In this document: piece after piece, positions 42,637-51,720 of the stretch
How positions within the stretch are numbered: position 1 is the stretch's first letter
How the letters are laid out: each line of letters opens with the position of its first letter
Assembly: GCA_002633115.1 (NCBI GenBank)
Contig: NWBJ01000017.1
Span: 1-64,000 of the forward strand
Origin: Muribaculaceae bacterium Zag1
GTDB taxonomy: Bacteria; Bacteroidota; Bacteroidia; Bacteroidales; Muribaculaceae
Length of the DNA stretch: 64,000 nt
Direction: 5' to 3'
Notes under the pieces: model-generated
Database searches by the model: none
The model's input: the letters and a program-made list of their open reading frames with translations, nothing else
Told to the model about the DNA's origin: nothing
Program-made: the position numbers and the translations under genes

Positions 42637-44412
42637 TCAAGGGATGGCAACTTTCTCTGTGAGCCGTGAGCCATCAGCCATGGTTGACACGCGCAAATAC
42701 AGGCCTGGGCCGGGACGGTCGACGCGCTGTCCCCTCAGGTTGTAATAGTCAACGCGCCTCACCTCCATGTCGGGCTTGGCCACATTCATCCCCAGGAATT
42801 CCTCAAGATTCACGTGTACGGGATTGGAACGGTAGGTCACCCCGTCGCTACCCCGATAGAAAGATTGGCATCCTATCACATCGATACCCTGGCAGTGCAA
42901 AAACAAGTCGAGGTCGGGGGCTGGGAAATAGATGTCCCAGCCGTCGGTGAAATCATAAGGTATATCCACCATATCCTCGGGAAACTCCATATACTCATCT
43001 GTATAGAAGGTGTACAGCTCGTAGTTGACATATATATTATAGTACATGCGCGAGGTGTCGAGCTGGAAACCGTCGACATTGACATGGGGTATCAGCCAAC
43101 CAAATTCCTCGCCATAGCCCCAGTCGGGCAGATAATAGACAAGCGATGGGTCAACTGGATTGGCCAAGTCGTCGCCGGGGGTCTGGTAACTGATGTGCGG
43201 GTCGTCATAGTAAGCGTAGTAGATAATGGTCTGCAAGTTGCCGCTAATCACCCATGAGTATTCCTCGATGGGAGTAAAGGTCTTGGCATCGGCATCGTAG
43301 ACAAACTCAATCTCATCAAGCAGTTCGCGCCAGTCATAGTCGGCCACAATCAGGTAGAGGAAATATCCGTAGTATTCGGTGTAGCCGAGGAATTGATCTG
43401 ATGGGAATCGAGCCATGCCGTCAGTATCGATTTGGCCCTTGATGGCTGCATCGGGGAATAGGTCGCAGATGCCCTGCAGGTAAACGTCCTCGCCGTCAAA
43501 GCCAACCTTGACAAATCGAGTGCCACTGTCGCTCGCCAGCACCCAGTTGGGATCCATATCTACGGTGTCAGGGATTTTCACCTCCAATTGATCGGGGTCG
43601 ACCAGAGTGTAGGTCTGCTGCCAGTCGGCTACGCCGTACCAGTAGCGCTCGGTGCCGAGGATTTCGCCTGTGTCTTCGTCCTCAATGGGCATGTCATAGT
43701 AACTGCCAAGGATGTACTCGGGCAGCTCGACTAACTGATTATTGGCGTTGATGTTGGCTCGTGGCCAGTCGAGAGTGATAGTGCCGTCGGCTTGTATGGT
43801 ATAGGTGGCGTAGTTGTCCTCATCGGCCACTGGCACATAGTCGAACACCATTTCGGTCTCACCAGTGTCGGGATTTTCGCGTTCCCACTGGGTGAGCTGC
43901 ATCTTGCTTAGGTAGAAAGGCACAGGATTGTCGGGGTAAAAGCCGTCATCGTACAGGTCGATTAGTTGTGGCATCTGCAGGGTGATCTTGTCGCCATCGA
44001 CATGGCCCACCGAGTAGGATTCGGTGCCGAGGTTGGTGAGGGGGTTGTAGAAGTACACATCGTCGTTGGTGCCCCATACGATGTTGGTGGCAGTGGAGGT
44101 GCGGCCGTAGGTGATGCTGCCCCAATAGATGTAGAATCCCTCGGAGGTGAAGTCGTAGAGGCGTTTTTCGCCCTCGGGGGCGAGTATCAGTTGGTCCTCG
44201 GCGCGGGATTGTCCGAGGCGTGGGGCGCGATGCAGGTCAGAGCGGGGAGGTGTCTTTTGGATGAGGGAGGGCGTTGCTGGGTGCTGGGTTTGGGCGTCGG
44301 CTCCGATGGCTGTGCCGGGGCGCTGCGGAGCAGGGACTTTGGCTGTGCCTGGGTGTTGGCCCCAGGCGGTCATCAGCGAGCCGGCGAGAATCAGTGTTAG
44401 GATTTTTCTCAT
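42637..44412 (-). CDS. Secreted Bacteroidales protein, paralog B
   Basis: A 591-residue exported protein with signal peptide MRKILTLILAGSLMTAWGQ, then a proline/threonine-rich stretch (about 20-70) missing from paralog A. The body is homologous to paralog A throughout (YDFTSEGFYIYWGSITYG, VPVADEDNYATY, DLDLFLHCQGIDVIGCQSFY). The sorting-type tail reads YYNLRGQRVDRPGPGLYLR ... EKVAIP. It arose with paralog A by tandem duplication but has its own terminator and promoter. Function unknown; a surface adhesin or scaffold is a guess only. Confidence 0.8.
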   Translation of the reverse strand: MRKILTLILAGSLMTAWGQHPGTAKVPAPQRPGTAIGADAQTQHPATPSLIQKTPPRSDLHRAPRLGQSRAEDQLILAPEGEKRLYDFTSEGFYIYWGSITYGRTSTATNIVWGTNDDVYFYNPLTNLGTESYSVGHVDGDKITLQMPQLIDLYDDGFYPDNPVPFYLSKMQLTQWERENPDTGETEMVFDYVPVADEDNYATYTIQADGTITLDWPRANINANNQLVELPEYILGSYYDMPIEDEDTGEILGTERYWYGVADWQQTYTLVDPDQLEVKIPDTVDMDPNWVLASDSGTRFVKVGFDGEDVYLQGICDLFPDAAIKGQIDTDGMARFPSDQFLGYTEYYGYFLYLIVADYDWRELLDEIEFVYDADAKTFTPIEEYSWVISGNLQTIIYYAYYDDPHISYQTPGDDLANPVDPSLVYYLPDWGYGEEFGWLIPHVNVDGFQLDTSRMYYNIYVNYELYTFYTDEYMEFPEDMVDIPYDFTDGWDIYFPAPDLDLFLHCQGIDVIGCQSFYRGSDGVTYRSNPVHVNLEEFLGMNVAKPDMEVRRVDYYNLRGQRVDRPGPGLYLRVSTMADGSRLTEKVAIP

Positions 44413-44492
44413 GGTCGGTTGTGGTGTTTTGGGTTAGAAAAAATAGATTAACAGATAAGGCGGCAAAAATTCACGTGCATATTTGTCGACAG

Positions 44493-44500
44493 CAAATATA
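44493..44500 (-). promoter_or_regulatory. -7 box TATATTTG for paralog B
   Basis: The minus strand reads TATATTTG at 44500-44493, giving a leader of about 75 nt. The -33 box is not clear. Confidence 0.45.
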
Positions 44501-44582
44501 GCCATACTTTTCCACAAAAAGCCTCCCTGTAGAGGATAATTTTGCCTCCTCCCCCCATTTCTTCATTTACCTGAAAAATCAG

Positions 44583-44690
44583 AACGTAAGCACGTAAGCT
44601 CAACGTAAGCACACCCATAGAGGATTTTTTATTGTTAGGTGTGATAAAATGAATTTGGGTGTGCTTACGTTGAGCTTACGTGCTTACGTT
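44583..44690. repeat. CGTAAGCAC fold-back, copy 3
   Basis: Bases 44583-44617 and 44656-44690 are perfect 35-bp reverse complements, beginning AACGTAAGCACGTAAGCTCA. It separates the divergent paralog B (-) and mutS (+) genes, upstream of both promoters' start sites. Confidence 0.88.
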
Positions 44691-44739
44691 TTTTACATAA
44701 AATTATCCATGAGTGGATGAGGTTTCAGAAAAAATCACT

Positions 44740-44747
44740 AAATTTGT
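44740..44747 (+). promoter_or_regulatory. -7 box TAAATTTG for mutS
   Basis: TAAATTTG at 44740-44747, 38 nt before the mutS start. A -33 TTTG is not seen at normal spacing. Confidence 0.45.
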
Positions 44748-44785
44748 TGGTTGAAAAATAATACCAATCAGAAATACCGAATACA

Positions 44786-47389
44786 GTGGCAAACAAGATA
44801 GTGGAAACCCCGCTGATGAAGCAATACGTCGAGATGAAAAAGAAGCATCCCGACGCAGTGCTCCTATTCCGCGTGGGCGATTTCTATGAGACTTTTTCTG
44901 ACGACGCCATCACCGCCTCAGAGATATTGGGAATTACCCTTACGCGCCGCGCCAACGGCGCCGCGCAATATGTCGAACTGGCCGGCTTCCCCCACCACGC
45001 CCTCGACAGTTACCTGCCAAAGCTGGTCAGAGCCGGCAAGCGCGTGGCTATCTGCGAACAGCTCGAAGACCCCAAGCTCACCAAAAAGCTGGTGAAGCGC
45101 GGCATCACCGAGCTGGTCACACCCGGCGTGGCCATGAACGACAATGTGCTCAACCACCGCGAGAACAATTTCCTCGCCGCCCTGCATCATGGCAAGGACA
45201 AGGTGGGGCTGGCGCTGCTCGACATCAGCACTGGCGAATTTCTCGTAGCCGATGGCTCGATCGACTATATCGACAAGATAATGACCAATTTCTCGCCCAA
45301 GGAATTGCACATCGAGCACGGCACGCGCCAGAGGGTCGAAGCCGAACTCTCGGCTCGATACATTACGTTTGACCTCGACGACTGGATCTTCACTACCGAT
45401 GCGGCTATGGAGCGACTGCTCAAACAGTTCGCCACCTCAAGCCTCAAGGGGTTTGGCATCCAGGGGATGCCTGCCGCCATCATTGCCGCCGGGGCAATCC
45501 TCCACTATTTGGATATCACCCAACACACCCAGATAAGCCACATCATCAAGATATCGCGCATCGAGGCTGACCGCTATGTCAGGCTCGACAAATTCACGGT
45601 GCGCAATCTCGAAATCTCGCAACCGTTGGCCGAAGACGGCAAGAGTCTGCTCTCGGTAATCGACCGCACGGTCAGCCCCATGGGTGCGCGCATGCTCAGC
45701 CGCTGGCTGCATTTCCCACTCAAGGATGTAGACAAGATCAACGAGCGTCTCGATGTGGTGGAATATTTCTTCCGCCACCCCGATGAGCGCGAAGCCATGA
45801 TCGAATCACTGCGCCAAATCGGCGACCTTGAGCGCCTGGTTGGAAAGGTAGCCTCGCAACGGATTACGCCTCGCGAGGTGGTGCAGATGCGCACTGCTCT
45901 CGAGGCTTTGGTGCCAATAATGCAAATCTGCCGCGCCTCGGGCCAAAAAGCCCTGATGGCGATAGGCGATAGGCTCAACCCGTGCGAGGCCCTGTGTGAG
46001 AGGATAGCGCGAGAAATTCGCCCCGATGCTCCCAACCAGATCAATAAGGGTGATGTCATCAACGATGGCGTCAACAAAGAACTTGACGAAAATCGCCAAC
46101 TGCGTGACCATGGCACTCAATATCTCCAGAACTTGCAAAAACGCGAAAGTGATGCTACCGGCATCTCATCGCTCAAGGTTGGATATAATAATGTGTTTGG
46201 GTATTACCTGGAGGTCACCAATACCCACCGCGAAAAAGTACCTAAAGAGTGGATACGCAAGCAGACCCTGGTCAATGCCGAGCGCTATATCACTGAGGAA
46301 CTCAAAGAGTACGAGACCAAAATCCTCAGTGCTGGCGACCAGATAGCCATACTTGAGACTGCAATCTTTAATGCCTTGGTGGCCGAAATCGGCAAGCACA
46401 TACCGGCATTGCAGATCAATGCCTCGCAGGTGGCGCAGCTCGATTGCCTTTGCTCGTTCACTACCGCCTCGCTTGAGAATAAATATAATCGCCCGGTGGT
46501 CGACGATTCGCTCGACCTCAAACTGGTCGAGGCGCGTCACCCGGTGATTGAAAAGCAATTGCCGATAGGAGAGCCCTATATCGCCAACACCGTAGAACTC
46601 AACAACGAGGCCACGCAGGTGATGATGATCACTGGCCCGAATATGTCGGGCAAGTCGGCGCTGCTGCGCCAGACAGCCCTGAATGTCTTGCTGGCTCAGA
46701 TTGGTTGCTTTGTGGCAGCCGAGAGCGCTAAAATCGGTATCGTTGACAAGATATTCACACGCGTGGGCGCCAGCGACAATATTTCGCTCGGCGAGAGCAC
46801 GTTTATGGTTGAGATGAACGAAGCCGCGGCTATCATCAACAATATGAGCCAGCGCTCGCTAATCCTATTTGACGAACTGGGCCGAGGCACAAGCACCTAC
46901 GATGGCATATCGATTGCCTGGGCTATCGTGGAGCATATCCACGAGTGGAGCGGCATACACCCCAAGACGCTATTCGCTACCCACTATCACGAACTCAATG
47001 AGATGTCCAAGTCGCTCGCCAGGGTTAAGAATTTCAATGTGTCGGTACAGGAGATTGACGGCAAAGTGGTGTTTTTGCGCAAACTCGCCCCGGGTGGCAG
47101 CGAACACAGCTTTGGCATACATGTAGCAAAACTGGCTGGCATGCCGCCGAGCATAGTGGAGCGTGCCAACCAGGTGTTGCGTCAGCTCGAAAAGGCCAAC
47201 GAGCACAGCGAGATTACCATCGAGGCCGCGCCAGGCGATGACGGCGCACAATTGCGCCTATTCCAACTCGACGACCCGGTGCTGGGCCAGGTGCGCGACC
47301 AGATCCTGGGCCTCGACATCAACAACCTCACCCCAGTCGATGCCCTCAACAAGCTATCCCAAATCCGCCAAATCCTGACAGGGAAATGA
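44786..47389 (+). CDS. mutS: DNA mismatch repair protein MutS
   Basis: MutS binds mismatches and starts methyl-independent or -directed repair with MutL. The 867 residues show the mismatch-binding domain ([14 protein letters not shown] near 30, with the Phe-x-Glu type GDFYE), connector and lever domains, and the ATPase: [15 protein letters not shown] near 615, [11 protein letters not shown] near 670, [15 protein letters not shown] near 690 and [12 protein letters not shown] near 730. The start is GTG; the next in-frame Met is [12 protein letters not shown] at residue 11. The TGA stop is made by AAATGAAAAATGA repeat words. Confidence 0.96.
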   Translation: MANKIVETPLMKQYVEMKKKHPDAVLLFRVGDFYETFSDDAITASEILGITLTRRANGAAQYVELAGFPHHALDSYLPKLVRAGKRVAICEQLEDPKLTKKLVKRGITELVTPGVAMNDNVLNHRENNFLAALHHGKDKVGLALLDISTGEFLVADGSIDYIDKIMTNFSPKELHIEHGTRQRVEAELSARYITFDLDDWIFTTDAAMERLLKQFATSSLKGFGIQGMPAAIIAAGAILHYLDITQHTQISHIIKISRIEADRYVRLDKFTVRNLEISQPLAEDGKSLLSVIDRTVSPMGARMLSRWLHFPLKDVDKINERLDVVEYFFRHPDEREAMIESLRQIGDLERLVGKVASQRITPREVVQMRTALEALVPIMQICRASGQKALMAIGDRLNPCEALCERIAREIRPDAPNQINKGDVINDGVNKELDENRQLRDHGTQYLQNLQKRESDATGISSLKVGYNNVFGYYLEVTNTHREKVPKEWIRKQTLVNAERYITEELKEYETKILSAGDQIAILETAIFNALVAEIGKHIPALQINASQVAQLDCLCSFTTASLENKYNRPVVDDSLDLKLVEARHPVIEKQLPIGEPYIANTVELNNEATQVMMITGPNMSGKSALLRQTALNVLLAQIGCFVAAESAKIGIVDKIFTRVGASDNISLGESTFMVEMNEAAAIINNMSQRSLILFDELGRGTSTYDGISIAWAIVEHIHEWSGIHPKTLFATHYHELNEMSKSLARVKNFNVSVQEIDGKVVFLRKLAPGGSEHSFGIHVAKLAGMPPSIVERANQVLRQLEKANEHSEITIEAAPGDDGAQLRLFQLDDPVLGQVRDQILGLDINNLTPVDALNKLSQIRQILTGK

Positions 47390-47575
47390 AAAATGAAAAA
47401 TGAAAAATGAAAAATGGCCATCCGGATGGCTCGGCCACGAACTGGCCGAGCACAGTAGCCGCCATCCGGAGGGCCATGCAATGAAAAATTAAGAATGAAA
47501 AATGAAAAATGGCCATCCGGATGGCCATTTTTCATTTTTCATTTTTCATTCTTAATTTTTCATTTTTCATTGCAT
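47384..47575. repeat. AAATGAA composite fold-back between mutS and aldolase
   Basis: From mutS, AAATGAA words lead to GGCCATCCGGATGG, the hairpin CTCGGCCA-CGAAC-TGGCCGAG (47430-47450), and the segment AGCACAGTAGCCGCCATCC. An inverted copy follows, starting ATGCAATGAAAAATTAAG (from 47476), which pairs across GGCCATCCGGATGGCC with the aldolase-side arm ending at 47575. The start of that inner arm repeats the last codons of the aldolase gene (ATG CAA TGA). Both neighbours take their TGA stops from the words. Confidence 0.88.
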
Positions 47576-48223
47576 ATAGCTGAGGCTGCGGCGGCATTGG
47601 TCTGAGATGTAATCCCAGTCTGAGGCAGCGATGCGGTCGGCGGGGAATAGCTTGCTGCCCATACCTACGCACATCACACCGGCTTTGCGCCATCCTTGCA
47701 GATTCTCCTCGGTGGGCTCGACCCCGCCGGTCACCATCAGGCGCGACCAGGGCATCGGGGCCATCAGGCCCTTGACAAACTTTGGTCCCAGCACATCACC
47801 GGGGAATACTTTGCACACCTCGCAACCCGCCTCTTGGGCGTTGCTGACCTCAGTGACTGTGCCGCAGCCAGGCACATAAGGCACCTGGCGCCGGTTGCAC
47901 ACGCGTGCTACCTCGGCATTGAACATCGGACCCACCACAAAGCATGCCCCAAGCTGCATATATATTGCGGCTGTGCCGGGCTCTACTACCGACCCGACGC
48001 CGATAGCCATGTCAGGGCACTCGGTGGCAGCCCACTTCACGATTTCGCGGAAAGGCTCTTGGGCAAAGTCGCCGCGATTGGTAAATTCAAAGCAGCGCAC
48101 ACCGCCTTCGTAGCAGGCTCTAACCACCTGCTGGGCCACGGCTGCATCCTTGTGGTAAAACACTGGCACCACCGGTGCCTGTGCCAGCTTGGCCATCACG
48201 GCCATTTTGTCAAATCTTGCCAT
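47567..48223 (-). CDS. eda: KDPG/KHG aldolase family protein
   Basis: A 218-residue class I aldolase of the Eda family, which cleaves 2-keto-3-deoxy-6-phosphogluconate or 4-hydroxy-2-oxoglutarate. Visible segments are VVPVFYHKDA near 18, CYEGGVRCFEFTNRG near 37 with the catalytic-Glu region, GVGSVVEPGTAA near 75, PYVPGCGTVTEV near 118, VCKVFPGDVLGPKFVKG near 137 (Schiff-base Lys), and VTGGVEPTEENL near 168. ATG 48223 is chosen; the frame upstream to 48379 is only translated CCAAAAA repeat. A link with the nearby polysaccharide-lyase-like gene (uronate use) is possible but unproven. Confidence 0.9.
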   Translation of the reverse strand: MARFDKMAVMAKLAQAPVVPVFYHKDAAVAQQVVRACYEGGVRCFEFTNRGDFAQEPFREIVKWAATECPDMAIGVGSVVEPGTAAIYMQLGACFVVGPMFNAEVARVCNRRQVPYVPGCGTVTEVSNAQEAGCEVCKVFPGDVLGPKFVKGLMAPMPWSRLMVTGGVEPTEENLQGWRKAGVMCVGMGSKLFPADRIAASDWDYISDQCRRSLSYMQ

Positions 48224-48227
48224 ATGT

Positions 48228-48445
48228 TGGTCTTTGGTTTTTGGTTTTTGGATCAGAGAGGACGCTGTTGGTTTTTGGTTTTTGGTTTTTGGATCAGAGA
48301 GGACGCTTTTGGTTTTTGGTCTTTGGATCAGAGAGGACGCTGTTGGTTGTTGGTAATATTTCCAAAAACCAAAAGCCAAAGACCAAAAACTATCTATAGT
48401 TTTCTGCTATTATTTCCAAAAACCAAAAACCAAAGACCAAAAACT
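48228..48445. repeat. CCAAAAA fold-back with tandem subunits
   Basis: The left half has TTGGTTTTTGG words with three copies of GGATCAGAGAGGACGCT. The right half has complementary CCAAAAACC words inside a 54-bp direct duplication (48357-48410 and 48411-48464) that includes the last codons of the GlmU-like gene. It is the same family as at 305-337 and 1850-2351. Confidence 0.85.
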
Positions 48446-49487
48446 ATCTATAGTTTTCTGCTATTTCGCGCACGGCGTAGAATATGCGCTTGTCCTCCTC
48501 GGTGAGCTCGACGTGGCGGCGCGCCATCATGCGCGAGGCAATCTCAAAGAATTTTGTCATTGATACATCGCTGTAGCCCACGCCGGCTCCGCCGCGTTCG
48601 CTGAACGATGGCACGAAATTTCGCGGGAACCCCGAACCGTGGATGTTGCAACCCACGCCGAGCACTGTGGCGGTGTTGAGCATGGTGTTGATGCCACACT
48701 TGGTGTGGTCGCCCATGATTACGCCGCAAAATTGCAGCCCGGTCGACAGGAAGCGCTGTGCCGGATAGTTCCACAGTTTGATGGGGGTATAGTCGTTTTT
48801 GAGATTCGAGGCCACGCATCCGGCGCCGAGGTTGCACCACTCGCCGATCACGGCGTTGCCAAGAAATCCATCGTGGGCCTTGTTGCTGTAGGCTTGCATC
48901 ACCACATTGTTTAGCTCGCCGCCTACCTTGCACCACGGGCCGATGGTGGTCTCGCCATAGACCTTGGTGCCCATATTGATCACGGCGTGGTCGCAGACTG
49001 CGAGGGGCCCTCTGAGGCAGGCGCCCTCCATCACGATGGCTTCCTTGCCGATATAGATTGAGCCGTGCATGGTGTTGAAATAAGCACCCTCGACCCAGGC
49101 TCCGGGTTCGATAAATATCTTGTCGCTATCGCCGACTACGGTACAGGTCTTGCTGATTTTCTGACCCTTGCGCTTAGCGGTGATGGCCTTGAAGTCAGCC
49201 TCGATGGCTGCGCCATTGAGCTGGAAGATATCCCATAGATGGTTGAGCTCGCCTACCTCGGGGATATGGTGGGCTGGTATAACTTGGGGCGTGCCCTCGA
49301 CTATGCAGGGAAATTTCTCTGACAGGTAGTCGACTGTTTGCCAAGTGCAAGGAGCGCCGAGTTTGCGTTCCCATTTTTCGCGTATGGTTGTTATTCCGAC
49401 CCTTATTTCAGAGATAGGGCGAGTGTAGGTGATTGGGAGCAAGTTGGCTCTCACATCAGGATCATCGGCTAAGATATAAGTAACCAT
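48444..49487 (-). CDS. GlmU-like left-handed beta-helix protein
   Basis: A 347-residue protein resembling the nucleotidyltransferase/acyltransferase GlmU family. The N-terminal part (about 1-120, LLPITYTRPISEIRVG and PCIVEGTPQVIPAHHIPE) is a degenerate or shortened sugar-nucleotidyltransferase-like domain. The hexapeptide repeats (about 120-300, FIEPGAWVEG, IGKEAIVMEGACLRGP, NLGAGCVASNLKND, MGDHTKCGINTML) form the left-handed beta-helix. Such proteins are widespread single genes in Bacteroidales; the substrate is unknown. It lies 36-77 nt from repeat arrays on both sides. Confidence 0.85.
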   Translation of the reverse strand: MVTYILADDPDVRANLLPITYTRPISEIRVGITTIREKWERKLGAPCTWQTVDYLSEKFPCIVEGTPQVIPAHHIPEVGELNHLWDIFQLNGAAIEADFKAITAKRKGQKISKTCTVVGDSDKIFIEPGAWVEGAYFNTMHGSIYIGKEAIVMEGACLRGPLAVCDHAVINMGTKVYGETTIGPWCKVGGELNNVVMQAYSNKAHDGFLGNAVIGEWCNLGAGCVASNLKNDYTPIKLWNYPAQRFLSTGLQFCGVIMGDHTKCGINTMLNTATVLGVGCNIHGSGFPRNFVPSFSERGGAGVGYSDVSMTKFFEIASRMMARRHVELTEEDKRIFYAVREIAENYR

Positions 49488-49493
49488 AGAAAT

Positions 49494-49565
49494 TAAAAAT
49501 TAAAAATGAATAATGAAAAATGAAGAATGAGGGAGTATTTTTCATTTTTCACTTTTCATTTTTCA
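49494..49565. repeat. AAATGAA fold-back between GlmU-like and heparinase genes
   Basis: AATGAATAATGAAAAATG words (from 49494) and TTTTTCATTTTTCACTTTTC words (to 49565). The last four or five codons of the heparinase-type gene (MKNEK, then TGA) are made of these words. Confidence 0.8.
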
Positions 49566-51456
49566 TTATACTGTATTTGATTTTGTTTCGGGTTTTGGGG
49601 GATTTGAGGGCGAGGAGGATGCGGTGGAGCGAGCGCCAGTTGCGGCTTAGGCGCTGGTCGTCGGCGATGGGTAACTCTTCGGCCTCGGCCGTGAGCTGGG
49701 TGGGATCATAACTGAGGGCATAGGTTGATTCTCCTGCGGGGATTAGGATTTTGCCTTCAGACAGGGTGGGGGCTATCTCGGTGAGCAGCACTATCTGGGT
49801 GGGGCCGGTGGCCTCGGCGAGTTGGTAATCTTCGGTGACGGTGACGGATTTGCCTCGATTCAGGCTGATTGTGCGCAGCCATTTGTCCACCTTGGCCTCG
49901 GCGGGATAGGCTGAGGCTATGTCGACCGAGAATTGGGCGCGCGACTTGGTGAATTTTGCGGTGGCATTAGAGGCAGAGTATTCTTTTCCGGCTTGCTGCT
50001 CCACGCCGTTGATGATTGGCAGGTTGTGAAATGCCGAACGGGTGTTCCACTGGCTATAGCGTTCTGAGGTGAATGTCTTGCTGTTGTATGTTGCGGCTCC
50101 GGCATCGACAAGCAGGGGGTGGCCGTCGGCGTAGATGATGAATGTGCCCACATCGTTGTGGTTGTGGCTCTCATCGTTGTGGCCGCCCTTGGCGGCGAAA
50201 TATAGTCCGCGTTGGCTATCGGGGTAGGAACGTGCGGTGGCAACCTGTATGCGCTCTAAGTATGAATCAAAGGGAAGGGCAGAAGCTGAATGTGATGCGG
50301 CTTGTTGATAGGCGTTGATGTGGGATAGGAGCATTAGTTCGCGTCCTAATGGAGCATAATTGTCGTTGGTGAATGCTGGCACCGGATTTGAGATGTAAGC
50401 CTCGGCTCTTGATTCGAGCAGTGCTGATAGGGCTTGGTTGCCTACCGCTCTGGCTCCGGGCCACCATTGTGGCTTGACATTGATCGAGGGAGAGGCATCG
50501 GCGAAGTTGACAAAGTGCTGGTTGTCGATGTTGACCTTGCAGAGGTGTTCGGCTATGGCTTGCACCTTGGGGTGGTCTGCGAGGGTGACTTGGCCGTTGG
50601 TGGCTTGGCTCAGCAGGGAGGCGCAGTCTAAGAGCGAACCAGCAGCGCGGTCCCAGTAGGAGGCTCCTTCATCGCAACCGCCATCGTCGGGATAACCGGT
50701 GACGAAGCCGTCGAGGGATGCGCATATCTCTTGCAGGGCTTGCTGTTGGCGCTCGGGGTCGGTCTCGGCAATGAGGACGCAGGCGAGCCAGTTGGAGCAG
50801 ATCCAGGTGTTCCAGTTCATCGACGCTCCGCGCCACCACTCGCGGTGGTTGAGGCCCTCGTCGAGGATGCGGCGCTTTATCTCGGTGCGCAGGCGCTTGG
50901 GCAGGTTGGGAGAGAATTGTTGCAATGGCTCTTCTAATTCGTAGAGTATCCAGGCGGCGAGACTGCCGGTCTCGGCTGAGAATAGGTCCATCGGTTGCTC
51001 ATCGGGGTCGGGCACTGCCGGGCCGTAATGGGCCGGAATGCCCCACCAGGTTTCCTCGCAGAGCGATAATACGCCGTTGGCGATGTCGGGGAGGAAGCGA
51101 CCCTCGCCCTCAATTATTTCTGCCATTGCTATAGCGGCGAGGCGGTTGCGCTTGGAGAAGGTCCAATCCTCATAGTTGGTGCGGTTACCGGTAGTGCGGA
51201 ATTGCGAGAACAGCGAAGCCGGGGTGGATTCCCAAGCTTTGCCCAGGTATTTCTCTCCATGGGTGATGTAAGCCTCGCGCATACTTTGTGGCACGCTGTC
51301 GCGCCAATAGGCGTCGCCCCAGCGGGGCAGTGTCAAAGTTTGGGGTATGCTTATGCTCTCGGCCGCGCATTGCTCAGCGAGCGACTGCTGCCCGAGGATA
51401 GCAGTTGGGCATGATATTAGCAATAGGGATAATATAGTAAGCAGATGCTTAGTCAT
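49549..51456 (-). CDS. Heparinase II/III-family protein
   Basis: A 635-residue exported protein with signal peptide MTKHLLTILSLLLISCPTAILG, an alpha/alpha-toroid (about 60-350, WGIPAHYGPAVPDPDEQ and NWNTWICSNWLACVLIAETD) and a C-terminal beta-sandwich with the heparinase II/III-type segment KGGHNDESHNHNDVGTFIIYADGHPLLVD near 440. It probably cleaves acidic polysaccharides in the periplasm. The start at 51456 fits the signal peptide; a longer frame begins at 51561. The final residues come from repeat DNA. Confidence 0.88.
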   Translation of the reverse strand: MTKHLLTILSLLLISCPTAILGQQSLAEQCAAESISIPQTLTLPRWGDAYWRDSVPQSMREAYITHGEKYLGKAWESTPASLFSQFRTTGNRTNYEDWTFSKRNRLAAIAMAEIIEGEGRFLPDIANGVLSLCEETWWGIPAHYGPAVPDPDEQPMDLFSAETGSLAAWILYELEEPLQQFSPNLPKRLRTEIKRRILDEGLNHREWWRGASMNWNTWICSNWLACVLIAETDPERQQQALQEICASLDGFVTGYPDDGGCDEGASYWDRAAGSLLDCASLLSQATNGQVTLADHPKVQAIAEHLCKVNIDNQHFVNFADASPSINVKPQWWPGARAVGNQALSALLESRAEAYISNPVPAFTNDNYAPLGRELMLLSHINAYQQAASHSASALPFDSYLERIQVATARSYPDSQRGLYFAAKGGHNDESHNHNDVGTFIIYADGHPLLVDAGAATYNSKTFTSERYSQWNTRSAFHNLPIINGVEQQAGKEYSASNATAKFTKSRAQFSVDIASAYPAEAKVDKWLRTISLNRGKSVTVTEDYQLAEATGPTQIVLLTEIAPTLSEGKILIPAGESTYALSYDPTQLTAEAEELPIADDQRLSRNWRSLHRILLALKSPKTRNKIKYSIMKNEK

Positions 51457-51501
51457 TGTCGAAACGTGCACTTGATTGGAAATCAATTGTAATCTGTCGT
51501 G

Positions 51502-51509
51502 CAAAGTTA
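51502..51509 (-). promoter_or_regulatory. -7 box TAACTTTG for the heparinase-type gene
   Basis: The minus strand reads TAACTTTG at 51509-51502, about 45 nt before the start. Confidence 0.5.
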
Positions 51510-51685
51510 GCAATAATTTTTCCAACAACACCCTATTTCTATTCAAAAATATTAGCCTCATAATCCATGAATTCCTAATTTCTTGCTTTTTATTGGGTTT
51601 TGAAGAATTAGGACGATATTAGGAGTAGGTTTTGCCGAATCTTTGTCCCAAATAGATTTATATCCGAGGATAGGAAATAAATTCG

Positions 51686-51693
51686 TAACTTTG
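51686..51693 (+). promoter_or_regulatory. -7 box TAACTTTG for the EamA transporter
   Basis: TAACTTTG at 51686-51693, 27 nt before the ATG; -33 box not clear. Confidence 0.5.
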
Positions 51694-51720
51694 CGGCGGT
51701 TTTTGAATTTAAGGAAAGAA

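Noticed and set aside
47567-48379. Longer aldolase frame starting at 48379
   Set aside because: The extra 52 residues are translated CCAAAAA repeats; homology to the family begins at the ATG at 48223.
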